Source: DATFPQ01 sp035264765
GTDB lineage: Bacteria > Actinomycetota > Actinomycetes > Actinomycetales > Angustibacteraceae
DNA length: 16,718 nt
Assembly (NCBI GenBank): GCA_035264765.1
Contig: DATFPQ010000180.1
Coordinates: forward strand, 1-16,718
Direction: 5' to 3'
Shown piece after piece: positions 6,831 through 14,945 of the stretch. The notes below the pieces were generated by a model that made no database searches, had not been told where the DNA came from, and worked only from the letters and a program-made list of their open reading frames with translations. Within the stretch, counting starts at the first letter, position 1; each line of letters starts with the position of its first letter. Made by a program: the position numbers and the translations under genes.

Positions 6831-8011
6831 GGCGCGAGCCTGCGCGTGTCCTGCGCGATGAGCAGCTCCTCGTCGGTCGGCACCACCAGGGCCGTGGTTG
6901 GGCCCGGTTCGCTCACCCTGCCACAGGTGTGCCGGCCATGGTCCACGTTGGCCGCGGCGTCCTCGCGCAGGCCGAGCACGCCGAGGTGCCCGAGGACCGC
7001 GCTTCGGACGTCGAGCGAGTGCTCTCCGATGCCACCGGTGAATACCAGTGCGTCGAGCCGGCCCAGCGCAACCGCGAGGGCGCCCACGGCCTTGGCCGCT
7101 CGGTAGCAGAACACCTCGACCGCGAGCATGGCCTCCTGGGAACCGTTGCGCGCAGCGTCGCACACGGTACGCATGTCGTTGCTGATGCCGGACAGCCCGA
7201 GCAGGCCGCTGCGGGTGTTCAGCTCGTTCAGCACCCCGTCGAGGTCGAGGTGCAGCCGGTCGGCGATGTAGCCGAGCAGGCCGGGGTCGACGTCACCGCT
7301 GCGGGTTCCCATCACCAGCCCCTCCAGGGGCGTCATGCCCATGGTCGTGTCGACCGAGGCCCCGTCGCGCACGGCCGCTGCGCTGCAGCCGTTCCCGAGG
7401 TGCAGGGTGACCATCCGCAGCTCGCTCAGCGGCCGGTCCAGCAGGTCGGCCGCGCGAGCGGACACGTAGCGATGGCTGGTGCCGTGAAACCCGTAGCGGC
7501 GGACGGCGTAGTCCTCGTACCACTCCCGTGGGACGGCGTACTGGTAGGCGACCGGCGGCATGGTCTGGTGGAAGGCCGTGTCGAAGACGGCGACCTGAGG
7601 GACGCCCGGCAGCGTGGCCAGGGCGGCCTCGATCCCGGCCCGGTTGGCGGGCAGGTGCAGAGGAGCCAGCGGGACCAGCCGCCTCAGCGTGGACTTGACC
7701 GACTCGTCGATGACGACCGACTCCGAGAACTGGCGGCCTCCGTGGACCACCCGGTGCCCCACAGCCGAGATGCTCGCCCGCTCGTCCGGCGTCAGCTCGC
7801 GGAGCAGATGCGCGACAACACCGTGGTGGGAGACGTCCGGGGGCGCGCTGCTGGTCTCCTCGCCGTGCCGTCGGATGTGCACGACCGCGTCCTCTCCTCC
7901 GACGCGCTCACCGAGCCCGGTGAGCGCTCGAAAGCCGGACGCCGGCTCGATCAGGGCGAACTTCACCGACGAGCTGCCGCAGTTGAGGACGAGGACGGAG
8001 TCGGCCGGCAC
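6827..8011 (-). CDS. ackA: Acetate kinase
   Basis: Converts acetyl phosphate and ADP to acetate and ATP. 394 residues, normal length for the ASKHA-fold enzyme. Visible: first phosphate motif VLNCGSSSVKF (8-18, Asn10), Arg87 in GHRVVHGG, FDTAFH (143-148), the second signature FHGTSHRYVS with His180, HLGNG (204-208), Arg237 in GTRSGD, and Glu in TDEELLIA near the C-terminus. These match the catalytic residues known from Methanosarcina acetate kinase (Asn7, Arg91, His180, Arg241, Glu384). GTG start at 8011, four bases after the xfp stop, with AGGG about eight bases upstream. It shares acetyl phosphate with Xfp before it and Pta after it in the operon. Confidence 0.96.
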   Translation of the reverse strand: MPADSVLVLNCGSSSVKFALIEPASGFRALTGLGERVGGEDAVVHIRRHGEETSSAPPDVSHHGVVAHLLRELTPDERASISAVGHRVVHGGRQFSESVVIDESVKSTLRRLVPLAPLHLPANRAGIEAALATLPGVPQVAVFDTAFHQTMPPVAYQYAVPREWYEDYAVRRYGFHGTSHRYVSARAADLLDRPLSELRMVTLHLGNGCSAAAVRDGASVDTTMGMTPLEGLVMGTRSGDVDPGLLGYIADRLHLDLDGVLNELNTRSGLLGLSGISNDMRTVCDAARNGSQEAMLAVEVFCYRAAKAVGALAVALGRLDALVFTGGIGEHSLDVRSAVLGHLGVLGLREDAAANVDHGRHTCGRVSEPGPTTALVVPTDEELLIAQDTRRLAP

Positions 8012-8015
8012 GCGC

Positions 8016-10442
8016 TCAGCCCTGCTGCGCCCAGTCGCCGAGCACCCAGTCCCGGACCTCGGGCAGATCCTCCAGGTGCTCCACGACGTAGGACTCGTGG
8101 TCGGCCAGCCGCTGCTCGCACCAGGCCTTCAGGTCGCTCGCGCCGGGCGGCGTCCGCCGCGCGTTGTTCAGCGCGTCGATCACCAGGTGGTACCTCGAGG
8201 CGCGGTTGCGTACCACCATGTCGAAGGGCGTGGTCGTCGTCCCCTGCTCGATGAACCCGCGGACCCGGAACCGGTCCGTGTCGGGACGCCCGTGCACCAG
8301 CTGGTGGATGGCGCCGGGGTAGCCGTGGAAGGCGAACACCACGTCGACGTGGTCGGTGAACAGCTCGTTGAACAAGGTCTCGTCCATACCGTGCGGGTGG
8401 TCCTTGCGGCGCGGCAGCGTCATCAGGTCGACCACGTTGACCACCCGAGTGCGGAAGTGCGGGAGACGCTCACGGAGGATCGACGCAGCGGCAACGGTTT
8501 CCATCGTTACGACGTCGCCGGCACACGCCAGGACGATGTCTGGGTCGGCGCTGCCGTCATCGGTACCTGCCCAAGACCAGACGCCGGCGCCGCGAGCGCA
8601 GTGCTTCACCGCTTCGTCGATGGGCAACCATTGCAGCTGTGGCTGCTTGTCGATCACGACCAGGTTCACATAGGACCGCGACCGAAGGCAGTGGTCCGCG
8701 ACGGAGAGGAGGCAGTTGGCGTCCGGCGGCAGGTAGACGCGCCCGATGTTTCCCCTGGCCGTGATGACGTTCTGGATCAGCCCGGGACCCTGGTGGCTGA
8801 AGCCGTTGTGGTCGTTCCGCCAGGCGGTCGACGTCAGCAGGATGTTCAGGCTCGGTACAGGGGCGCGCCAGGGGAGGTTCTCGGCCTCTTCCAGCCACTT
8901 GCTGTGCTGGATCGTCTGCGAGGCGCTCACCATCGCGAAGGCCTCGTAGGTCGCGAACCAACCGTGCCGTCCGGTGAGGGTGTAGCCCTCCAGCCAGCCG
9001 TGGCAGTTGTGCTCGGAGAGGACCTCCATCACCCTGCCGTCGCGGGAGATGGAGAGGTCCTCGGGCGTGACCCGCTCGGCGAAGGCGCGGTCCGAGGCTT
9101 CGAACACCGCTCCGAGCCGGTTGCTGTTCGTCTCGTCCGGGCAGTAGAGCCGGAACCGGTCGGGGTTGGCGCGGTAGATGTCGCGCATGAGCTCGCCGAG
9201 CTTGCGCGTGGACTCGGCGCGCGACACGGCGTGGCGGGCGACGTCGACCGCATAGTCGCGGAAGTCGGGAAGATCAAGGTCTCGCGTGAGCTGGCCGCCG
9301 TTCGCGTGTGGCGTGGCGCTCATCCGCAGCATCCCGGCGGGGTTGGCCCGCTGCACCAGCTCGGTAGGGGCACCGGCGTCGTCGAACAGCTCCTCGGGGC
9401 GGTACGACCGAAGCCAGTCCTCCAGCAGTCTCAGGTGCCCCTCGTTGCCCTTAACACTGGAAAGCGGCACCTGGTGCGAGCGCCAGGTGCCACCGACGCG
9501 CACGCCGTCCACGACGTCTGGGCCGGTCCAGCCCTTGGGGCTGCGCAGCACGATCAACGGCCAGCGTGGGCGCGTACCGTCCCAGTCCCCGCCACGGGCG
9601 GACGCCTGGATCGCCCGGATACGGGCCCAGGCTCGGCCCAGGCTGTCGGCGAACCGGTGGTGCATGCCGGGTAGGTCGTCACCCTCGACCTCGAGCACCT
9701 CGTACCCGTGGCCCTCGAGCAGGGAACGCACCTCCGCTGGGTCCTTGCGCCCCAGAACCGTCGGACCGGCAATCTTCGCGCCGTTGAGGTGCAGGACCGG
9801 AAGGACAGCACCGTCGCGCACGGGATTGAGGAAGGACACACCCTTCCAGGACCCCTCCAGCGGCCCGGTCTCCGCCTCACCGTCGCCGACGACCGCGAGC
9901 GCGACCAGGTCGGGGTTGTCCATCACGGCGCCGAACGCGTGAACCAAGACGTAGCCGAGCTCGCCGCCCTCGTGGATCGACCCCGGCGTCGTGACCGACA
10001 CGTGGCTGGGGATACCCCCGGGCGCGGAGAACTGCCGGAACAGCCGCCGCATGCCCTCGGCGTCCTGTGTCACGTTGGGGTAGATCTCCGAGTAGGTGCC
10101 CTCGAGGTACCCAGCCGCGACCAGCGCCGGACCGCCGTGCCCGGGGCCGGCCAGGTAGAGCATCTCCTGACCGGTTTCCCGGATCAGGCGGGATGCGTGC
10201 GCGTAGATGAACGACAGGCCAGGGCTCGTGCCCCAGTGCCCCAGCAGCCTCGGCTTGATGTGCTCGGAGGCCAGCGGCTCCCGCAGCAGCGGGTTGGCCA
10301 TCAGGTAGATCTGGCCGACGGTGAGATAGTTGTTCGCGCGCCACCAGGCATCCATGGCAGCGACGTCGTCAGGCGTCGGGTGACGGAGCCGCTCCACGAG
10401 CTCCTGGTTGGGCAAGGCGCTGTTCAGCTCGGTCGTGGTCAC
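8016..10442 (-). CDS. xfp: Phosphoketolase (Xfp/XPK family)
   Basis: Thiamine diphosphate enzyme that splits xylulose-5-phosphate (and in many members fructose-6-phosphate) with inorganic phosphate into acetyl phosphate plus glyceraldehyde-3-phosphate or erythrose-4-phosphate. 808 residues, the family length. Visible: GHWGTSPG (68-75), AGPGHGG (98-104), phosphoketolase signature EGGELGYVLVHAFG (158-171), cofactor motif GDGEAETGPLE (186-196), DETNSNRL and SHQGPGLIQNV in the second half, and a complete C-terminal domain. GTG start at 10442 with AAGGGA six bases upstream; an ATG seven bases before it is out of frame. First gene of the operon, so acetyl phosphate feeds ackA and pta. Whether it prefers C5 or C6 sugar phosphate cannot be told. 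Confidence 0.96.
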   Translation of the reverse strand: MTTTELNSALPNQELVERLRHPTPDDVAAMDAWWRANNYLTVGQIYLMANPLLREPLASEHIKPRLLGHWGTSPGLSFIYAHASRLIRETGQEMLYLAGPGHGGPALVAAGYLEGTYSEIYPNVTQDAEGMRRLFRQFSAPGGIPSHVSVTTPGSIHEGGELGYVLVHAFGAVMDNPDLVALAVVGDGEAETGPLEGSWKGVSFLNPVRDGAVLPVLHLNGAKIAGPTVLGRKDPAEVRSLLEGHGYEVLEVEGDDLPGMHHRFADSLGRAWARIRAIQASARGGDWDGTRPRWPLIVLRSPKGWTGPDVVDGVRVGGTWRSHQVPLSSVKGNEGHLRLLEDWLRSYRPEELFDDAGAPTELVQRANPAGMLRMSATPHANGGQLTRDLDLPDFRDYAVDVARHAVSRAESTRKLGELMRDIYRANPDRFRLYCPDETNSNRLGAVFEASDRAFAERVTPEDLSISRDGRVMEVLSEHNCHGWLEGYTLTGRHGWFATYEAFAMVSASQTIQHSKWLEEAENLPWRAPVPSLNILLTSTAWRNDHNGFSHQGPGLIQNVITARGNIGRVYLPPDANCLLSVADHCLRSRSYVNLVVIDKQPQLQWLPIDEAVKHCARGAGVWSWAGTDDGSADPDIVLACAGDVVTMETVAAASILRERLPHFRTRVVNVVDLMTLPRRKDHPHGMDETLFNELFTDHVDVVFAFHGYPGAIHQLVHGRPDTDRFRVRGFIEQGTTTTPFDMVVRNRASRYHLVIDALNNARRTPPGASDLKAWCEQRLADHESYVVEHLEDLPEVRDWVLGDWAQQG

Positions 10443-10484
10443 CAGGCATCCCTTCTCGGGGGGGCTTCCAACGGCGGCTCAGCG

Positions 10485-10495
10485 CAGACGTTACC
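10485..10495 (-). promoter_or_regulatory. Candidate -10 region of the xfp operon
   Basis: Minus-strand GGTAACGTCTG contains TAACGT (10488-10493), a TAnnnT hexamer 45 bases before the xfp GTG, giving a leader of about 35-40 bases that carries the Shine-Dalgarno. The same 11 bases form the -10 region of the co-chaperonin gene. No clear -35 was found. Confidence 0.4.
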
Positions 10496-10545
10496 GCCGA
10501 TCGTGGCGCCACCGCTCCCGCTGTGCGCTGGGGTCGCCCTGAGTC

Positions 10546-10558
10546 GTGAGCAGCTCAC
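10546..10558. promoter_or_regulatory. 13-bp perfect palindrome upstream of xfp
   Basis: GTGAGCAGCTCAC, centred on A10552 and about 104 bases upstream of the xfp start. GTGA and TCAC half-sites resemble CRP/FNR-type and Rex sites, but the spacer is 5 bases instead of 6, so the regulator is not assigned. Confidence 0.4.
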
Positions 10559-10816
10559 CACCCGGTCACCGACGAGCTCGGCTGCCCGGATGGTCGTGGG
10601 CGTTTCAACCACTTCCGCCTTCCACCCTGATCGACCGCATCGCGTGCTCGCTGCCGCGTGCGACGGCGAGCCCCACTGGTACGCCGAGCCGCGCTGACCT
10701 CGCCGTCGAGCAGGTCGCACAGATCGCGTCTCGGCGGTGCCGTGGAGTCCCGTCGTGCCGCAGCGGTCGGTTCCATGCAGACGGTGGCAAGTGCTGGCGT
10801 CCAGGGAGTAATCGTT

Positions 10817-10856
10817 GCCACAACGGTGGCGACGCGCCCCGTTCGACGGGACGCGT
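10817..10856 (-). terminator. Double-hairpin terminator after the monooxygenase gene
   Basis: On the transcribed minus strand the stop codon is followed after two bases by a hairpin (10832-10856): outer arms ACGCG/CGCGT, one mismatch, inner arms CCCGT/ACGGG, loop TCG. A second hairpin follows (10817-10830: GCCAC, loop AACG, GTGGC). No T-run. Position directly after the stop supports termination. Confidence 0.65.
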
Positions 10857-10858
10857 GT

Positions 10859-12088
10859 CTATCCGCCCTGGGAGTGAGACCTCATGCTGATCGACTCGAA
10901 CGCTCGGGCGGGCCCGCCCTGCAAGGAGAACAGCCGACGTTGCGCCGCCGCGGGAAGACGAGGGACGAGCCGCATCAGCTGCAGAGTGACCCAGACCTCG
11001 CGCGATGTCCGTGGGATCAGGGTCTTCATCGTCGTGGGGCCGATGGCTCGGCTGCGCCGGACGGTCTCCTGCATCTCCCTCTCATAGGCCGGCAGGGCTC
11101 GCGTGGGGTCGCCGCCGGCGTCACACAGCGCACCGGCGAGGACGTACGCGCCCACCATGGCCAGGGACGTGCCGCCGCCAACGGCTGGGCCGGGGGAGTA
11201 TCCGGCGTCCCCGACCAGGCTGACTCGCCCGTTCGACCAGCTGCTCATCCGGATCTGGCTGATGGAGTCGAAGTAGAAGTCGTCGGCACCGTCCATCTCG
11301 GCCAGCAGGCGAGGAACGTGCCAGTGCTCGCGCCCGTACTCCTCCCGTAGCAGCCGTCGCTGCTGGTGCACGTCGCGGTGGTCGTAGTCGAGCTCCTCCG
11401 CACGTCGGAACAGGAACCCCGCCCGGGCCTGCCCGGTCTGGCGCACCGGGTACATGGCAGCCAGCCTTCCCGGCGTGACGTACGTGAGCATCCGGCCGTC
11501 GAGGCCGAGGTAGTTCGGCACGGTGAAGACCGCGAGGTAGCCGCCCAGGTAGTGCCGGAACCGGTCCTCGGGGCCGAAGGACAGGCGGCGCACCAGGGAG
11601 TGCAGCCCGTCCGCGCCGATGACCAGGCCGAACCGGCGTGGCGTGCCGTGCTCGAAGGTGACCTGTACGCCGTCCTGGTCCTGTTCCAGTGTCCGTATCG
11701 AGTCGGCGAAGACGTACTCCACATCGTCCCGGGTGGCGCCGTGCAGGATCGACGCCAGCTCGCCGCGCATCACCTCGACGTGACGTCCGGAGATGCCGGC
11801 CACCAGGCGGTTCATGTCCACGTCGACCGGAGAGCGGCCCGGACGCTCGAACGAGATCCGGTCCGTCCCGGTCCGCGCCTGCACGACCTGGGGCAGAATC
11901 CCCATGCGTTCCGCGACCTCGACGGAGGCGCCGAAGAGGTCGACCGCATGGCCGCCCCACCCGGCACGGAGCTCGGGGGTCCGCTCGACGACCGTCACGC
12001 GGAATCCGTACCTGTTCAGCCAGTACGCCACGGTGGGGCCGGCGACGCTGGCGCCGGACACCAGGACGTCAGCGGTCGTGGCCGTCAT
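10859..12088 (-). CDS. FAD-dependent monooxygenase, class A
   Basis: Single-component flavoprotein hydroxylase of the PHBH/TetX fold, 409 residues. The N-terminal Rossmann motif is VLVSGASVAGPTVAYWL (8-24) with Glu35 (VVERT) for the ribose, the DG motif GADGLHSLVRR is at 158-168, and the second FAD motif VGDAGYSPGPAVGGG is at 292-306. Members hydroxylate aromatic compounds or inactivate antibiotics such as tetracyclines and rifamycins; the substrate cannot be told here. The ATG at 12088 is preferred over that at 12091 because GGAG lies seven bases before it; further upstream ATG 12121 lacks a ribosome site. It stands alone, divergent from the YczE-like gene, and is closed by hairpins. Confidence 0.92.
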   Translation of the reverse strand: MTATTADVLVSGASVAGPTVAYWLNRYGFRVTVVERTPELRAGWGGHAVDLFGASVEVAERMGILPQVVQARTGTDRISFERPGRSPVDVDMNRLVAGISGRHVEVMRGELASILHGATRDDVEYVFADSIRTLEQDQDGVQVTFEHGTPRRFGLVIGADGLHSLVRRLSFGPEDRFRHYLGGYLAVFTVPNYLGLDGRMLTYVTPGRLAAMYPVRQTGQARAGFLFRRAEELDYDHRDVHQQRRLLREEYGREHWHVPRLLAEMDGADDFYFDSISQIRMSSWSNGRVSLVGDAGYSPGPAVGGGTSLAMVGAYVLAGALCDAGGDPTRALPAYEREMQETVRRSRAIGPTTMKTLIPRTSREVWVTLQLMRLVPRLPAAAQRRLFSLQGGPARAFESISMRSHSQGG

Positions 12089-12423
12089 CATCCCTCTCCA
12101 GGTGTGCCGCGGCAAGGGCATCGCAGACTAGGTCGGCTCGCTCCCGGCGTCGAGGCCACGACGTCCCTACGCAGTTCTCGGCCGCCGTGCGCCCGACCCA
12201 CGGCGGATCCGCGCGGCGGAGCCCGAGGATGGCTACCCGCCGCGCTGCGGAAGTCCGGCCTTGCTCCTAGCATTGGTTACCGGGGCCACCTGCCTGCGAC
12301 CTGGGTCGCAGCGCGACCGACACCGCCGTCGGGTCCCCCGTCGCACCCGGCAAAAACGCTGCCCGGCTGACCCAACCCACCCGTGTCCGTTTTGTACCCT
12401 TTCGGTTTCCTGGAGGCACTCCG
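12089..12423. promoter_or_regulatory. Divergent control region between monooxygenase and YczE-like genes
   Basis: 335 bases with no gene. For the monooxygenase the minus strand offers -10 TAGTCT (12125-12130) with a weak -35 TCGACG (12148-12153) at 17-base spacing. For the plus-strand gene a TAGCAT (12268-12273) is possible but lacks a good -35. Between them is an 18-bp palindrome at 12294-12311. Confidence 0.5.
12294..12318. promoter_or_regulatory. Operator-like palindrome with a third half-site
   Basis: CTGCGACCTGGGTCGCAG (12294-12311) has two perfect 8-bp arms separated by TG. It is followed at 12313-12318 by another GCGACC, so 12304-12318 also forms a 6-bp arm repeat. Three alternating half-sites in a divergent promoter region suggest a repressor site of TetR or MarR type, though no regulator gene is present in the window beside it. 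A hairpin role is the alternative. Confidence 0.45.
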
Positions 12424-13086
12424 ATGGCCACGGCCGTCGTTCCCGACGCGCCCAAGCTGGCGCCCAGCAGACCCACCCGCCCGTCCCTGCTCAGCCGGCT
12501 CCCACGGTTCGTCGGTGGGCTGGCCCTGTGCGCCGTCGGTGTGTGGCTGACGGTCCAGGTCGACCTCGGCCTCGCGCCGTGGGACGTCCTGCACTCCGGC
12601 CTGTCCCACCTCTTCGGAATCTCCTTCGGCGCCGTCATCGTCGCCGTCGGGATCGTCGTCCTCGGTGCCTCCGCGCTGCTCGGCGTCCGGCCCGGCCTGG
12701 GGACCCTCGTCAACGTCGTCCTCGTCGGCTTCGCCCTCGACGGGCTGATGGCCACCCCCTGGCTCGACACGCTGCCGGCCGCGCCGCTCGCCGCCCGCCT
12801 GCTCGTGCTCGTGGGCGCCGTCGCGCTGCTCGGAGTGGGGGCGGCCGTCTACATCGGCGCCGGCTTCGGGGCGGGTCCGCGGGACAGCCTCATGGTGGCC
12901 CTCGCCGGTCGCGGCCTGCCGATCGGTTGGGCCCGCTGCGCCATCGAGCTGTCGGTGCTCGGGGGCGGGTGGCTGCTGCACGGTCCCGTGGGGATCGGCA
13001 CGGCGGTGGTGGCACTGACGAGCGGTCCCGCCGTCCAGGTCGCGTTCCGGCTGGTTCCGCAGCGGCGATCTACTCCGCGTCGCTGA
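12424..13086 (+). CDS. YczE/YitT family integral membrane protein
   Basis: 220-residue membrane protein of the YczE/YyaS/YitT group, predicted to have about five helices (near 27-46, 66-88, 92-110, 123-145 and 168-187). Diagnostic family segments are LGLAPWDVLHSGLS (48-61) and the internal near-repeat GAGFGAGPRDSLMVAL (145-160), each with a short polar P-W/R-D-x-L turn after a glycine-rich stretch, suggesting a duplicated half. The molecular function of this family is not established; Bacillus YczE influences surfactin-type antibiotic production. TGGAGG lies eight bases before the ATG. Divergent from the monooxygenase gene. Confidence 0.87.
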   Translation: MATAVVPDAPKLAPSRPTRPSLLSRLPRFVGGLALCAVGVWLTVQVDLGLAPWDVLHSGLSHLFGISFGAVIVAVGIVVLGASALLGVRPGLGTLVNVVLVGFALDGLMATPWLDTLPAAPLAARLLVLVGAVALLGVGAAVYIGAGFGAGPRDSLMVALAGRGLPIGWARCAIELSVLGGGWLLHGPVGIGTAVVALTSGPAVQVAFRLVPQRRSTPRR

Positions 13087-13148
13087 GGACGAGGCAGCCT
13101 CCAAGACGTTCCCCGGACGACAATGCTTTGGGCTTGTGCAGACCAGGT

Positions 13149-13177
13149 GCGAGGGGGGCGAGAGCGCGCTCCCTCGC
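13149..13177 (+). terminator. Hairpin downstream of the YczE-like gene
   Basis: GCGAGGG (13149-13155) pairs with CCCTCGC (13171-13177), extended by a G-U and a G-C pair, loop about 11 bases, 62 bases after the YczE-like stop. No T-run follows. It may instead act in the permease leader. Confidence 0.45.
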
Positions 13178-13294
13178 GGGGTCGACTCACGGCTGGGAAA
13201 AGTGTGGGCTAGCGGTCCTGGCCGGACGGCGGTCATGATGCTGAGACGCGTCAAGCCTGCCCGGGCACGATCTGTGCTCACGAGGGAGTGGACG

Positions 13295-14821
13295 ATGGCA
13301 CCTGGTCACGGCACCGAAGATGGGCACCTTCAGAAGGGCCTTCGCCAGCGTCACCTCACCATGATCGCAATCGGTGGTGTCATCGGCGCGGGCCTGTTCG
13401 TGGGATCGGGCGCCATCATTCAAGAGGTCGGCCCAGCCGCGTTCCTGACGTACGCCCTGACCGGCGTCCTCATCGTCATGGTGATGCGGATGCTCGGAGA
13501 GATGGCAGTCGCCAACCCGTCGACGGGTTCGTTCGCCGACTATGCCCGGCAGGCGATGGGCGGTTGGGCCGGGTTCAGTGTCGGCTGGCTCTACTGGTAC
13601 TTCTGGGTCATCGTCGTGGGCTTCGAGGCGGTGGCCGGCGCCGGCGTCCTGCGGCGGTGGGTGCCAGGCGTCCCGCTGTGGCTGATGTCGCTCGTCCTCA
13701 TGCTGTTGATGACGGCGACCAACATGTTCTCGGTCAGCTCCTACGGCGAGTTCGAGTACTGGTTCGCCGGCGTCAAGGTCTTCACGATCATCGTGTTCAT
13801 CGGGCTCGGGTCACTGTTCGTGCTGGGCTTGTGGCCGGGGCGCAGTATGGACTTCTCGAACCTGGTGGACCACGGCGGGTTCTTCCCCAACGGCGTGGGG
13901 TCGTTGTTCTCCGGCATCGTCATCGTGGTGTTCTCGATGGTGGGCGCCGAGATCGCCACGATCGCGGCCGCGGAGTCCGCCGAGCCGGAGCGGGGGATCG
14001 TCAGGGCCACCAACTCGGTGGTGCTGCGGATCTCCGTCTTCTTCGTGGGCTCCATCTTCCTGCTCGCGACGATTCTGCCGTGGAACTCCACCGAGCTCGG
14101 TGAGTCCCCGTACGTGGCTGCCATGGCGGAGATCGGGATCCCCGGCGCGGCCGACATCATGAACTTCGTGGTGCTGACCGCCGTGCTGTCCTGCCTGAAC
14201 TCCGGTCTGTACACGGCGTCGCGGATGCTGTTCGTATTGTCCGCGCGCAACGAGGCGCCCGCCCGGATGCTGGCGATCAACAAGCGCGGTGTGCCGGCAT
14301 GGGCGATCCTGGCCTCCACGGTGGTCGGCTTCGCCTGCGTAATCGCGGCGTACGTATCGCCGGACCAGGTCTTCCTGTTCCTGCTCAACAGCTCGGGCGC
14401 CATCATCCTGTTCGTCTACCTGCTGATCTGCGTGTCCCAGCTGCGGCTGCGGGGCCGAACCCCGCCCGAGCGGCTCACCGTGAAGATGTGGTTCCACCCG
14501 GTGCTCGCGATCCTCACCGCCGTGGCCATCGTCGGGGTCCTGGTGCAGATGTTCCTTCGGGAGGGGACGCGTTCGCAGATCCTGCTGAGCCTGCTGGCGT
14601 GGGGCCTGGTACTCGTGGCGTACGCGCTTCGGCGCAAGGCGATCGGCGAGGCGCACCTCACCGAGACGGGCGTGGCCGCTGAGCAGCGCGCGGACCGGTG
14701 GATGCACGAGCACGGCGCGGCCGCCGAGATCGAGGTCGACGCCGCCGTCGGAGAGGGCCCGCTCGACCCGGCGATCATCCGGCGCGCACGCGAGGAGGGC
14801 TACCCGAACGAGGGCGCGTGA
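13295..14821 (+). CDS. Amino acid permease, AAT family (APC superfamily)
   Basis: 508-residue cytoplasmic-membrane transporter, probably proton-coupled amino acid uptake. The N-terminus has QKGLRQRHLTMIAIGGVIG followed by AGLFVGSG (residues 13-39, the classic first-helix consensus) and RMLGEMAVANPSTGSFADYA (65-84), both typical of AAT members such as GabP, AnsP, CycA and ProY. About twelve hydrophobic segments follow, then a hydrophilic tail of some 60 residues. Substrate cannot be decided among aromatic, GABA, asparagine or proline-type carriers. The ATG at 13295 is chosen because GGGAG lies about six bases upstream and homology begins soon after; the frame is open back to 13136 without a better site. 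208 bases separate it from the YczE-like gene, so it probably has its own promoter. Confidence 0.92.
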   Translation: MAPGHGTEDGHLQKGLRQRHLTMIAIGGVIGAGLFVGSGAIIQEVGPAAFLTYALTGVLIVMVMRMLGEMAVANPSTGSFADYARQAMGGWAGFSVGWLYWYFWVIVVGFEAVAGAGVLRRWVPGVPLWLMSLVLMLLMTATNMFSVSSYGEFEYWFAGVKVFTIIVFIGLGSLFVLGLWPGRSMDFSNLVDHGGFFPNGVGSLFSGIVIVVFSMVGAEIATIAAAESAEPERGIVRATNSVVLRISVFFVGSIFLLATILPWNSTELGESPYVAAMAEIGIPGAADIMNFVVLTAVLSCLNSGLYTASRMLFVLSARNEAPARMLAINKRGVPAWAILASTVVGFACVIAAYVSPDQVFLFLLNSSGAIILFVYLLICVSQLRLRGRTPPERLTVKMWFHPVLAILTAVAIVGVLVQMFLREGTRSQILLSLLAWGLVLVAYALRRKAIGEAHLTETGVAAEQRADRWMHEHGAAAEIEVDAAVGEGPLDPAIIRRAREEGYPNEGA

Positions 14822-14840
14822 CCGGGAGTTGGACGTCGGG

Positions 14841-14941
14841 GAGTCCGCTGACTCTTGCGGCCGCCTTATGCAGCGTCCGGGCTCGACTCGGCCAGCCTGC
14901 TCGTACTGCTCGACGGCGTGCGTGGTACCCGCGGAGGGTCC
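14841..14941. terminator. Hairpins between convergent permease and hemA genes
   Basis: In the 124-base gap between convergent stops: GAGTC/GACTC with a 4-base loop (14841-14854, followed by TT) just after the permease, and a bulged stem GGtACCC/GGGTCC with loop GCGGA (14924-14941) just after hemA on the minus strand. Each is placed to end one of the two transcripts. Confidence 0.5.
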
Positions 14942-14945
14942 AGCG

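Larger units (their letters stand above)
10443..10858. other. 416-base region without a recognised gene, upstream of xfp
   Basis: Lies between the monooxygenase stop and the xfp start, both on the minus strand. It holds paired hairpins at its right end, a 10-bp inverted repeat (CGACGGCGAG at 10661-10670, CTCGCCGTCG at 10699-10708), a 13-bp perfect palindrome (10546-10558) and the xfp promoter region. Short minus-strand frames run through it, but I recognise no family, their frames change, and none has a convincing ribosome site. It may be simple regulatory DNA or an eroded gene; neither is shown. Confidence 0.5.

Noticed and set aside
5355..9674. Several long plus-strand open frames opposite pta, ackA and xfp (for example 5355-6584, 6818-8254, 7614-9674)
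   Set aside because: These are mirror frames of strongly supported minus-strand genes; no motifs and no ribosome sites.
10546..10558. CRP, FNR or Rex binding site upstream of xfp
   Set aside because: The GTGA and TCAC half-sites are separated by 5 bases, while these regulators use 6; kept only as an unassigned palindrome.
10439..10823. Minus-strand small genes in the xfp upstream region
   Set aside because: Translations are arginine- and proline-rich, match no family that I recognise, overlap each other in different frames, and lack ribosome sites.
10443..10858. DosR-type box controlling the phosphoketolase operon
   Set aside because: A reading by eye for the GGGACT/AGTCCC palindrome found only one AGTCCC half-site (near 10745) with no partner.
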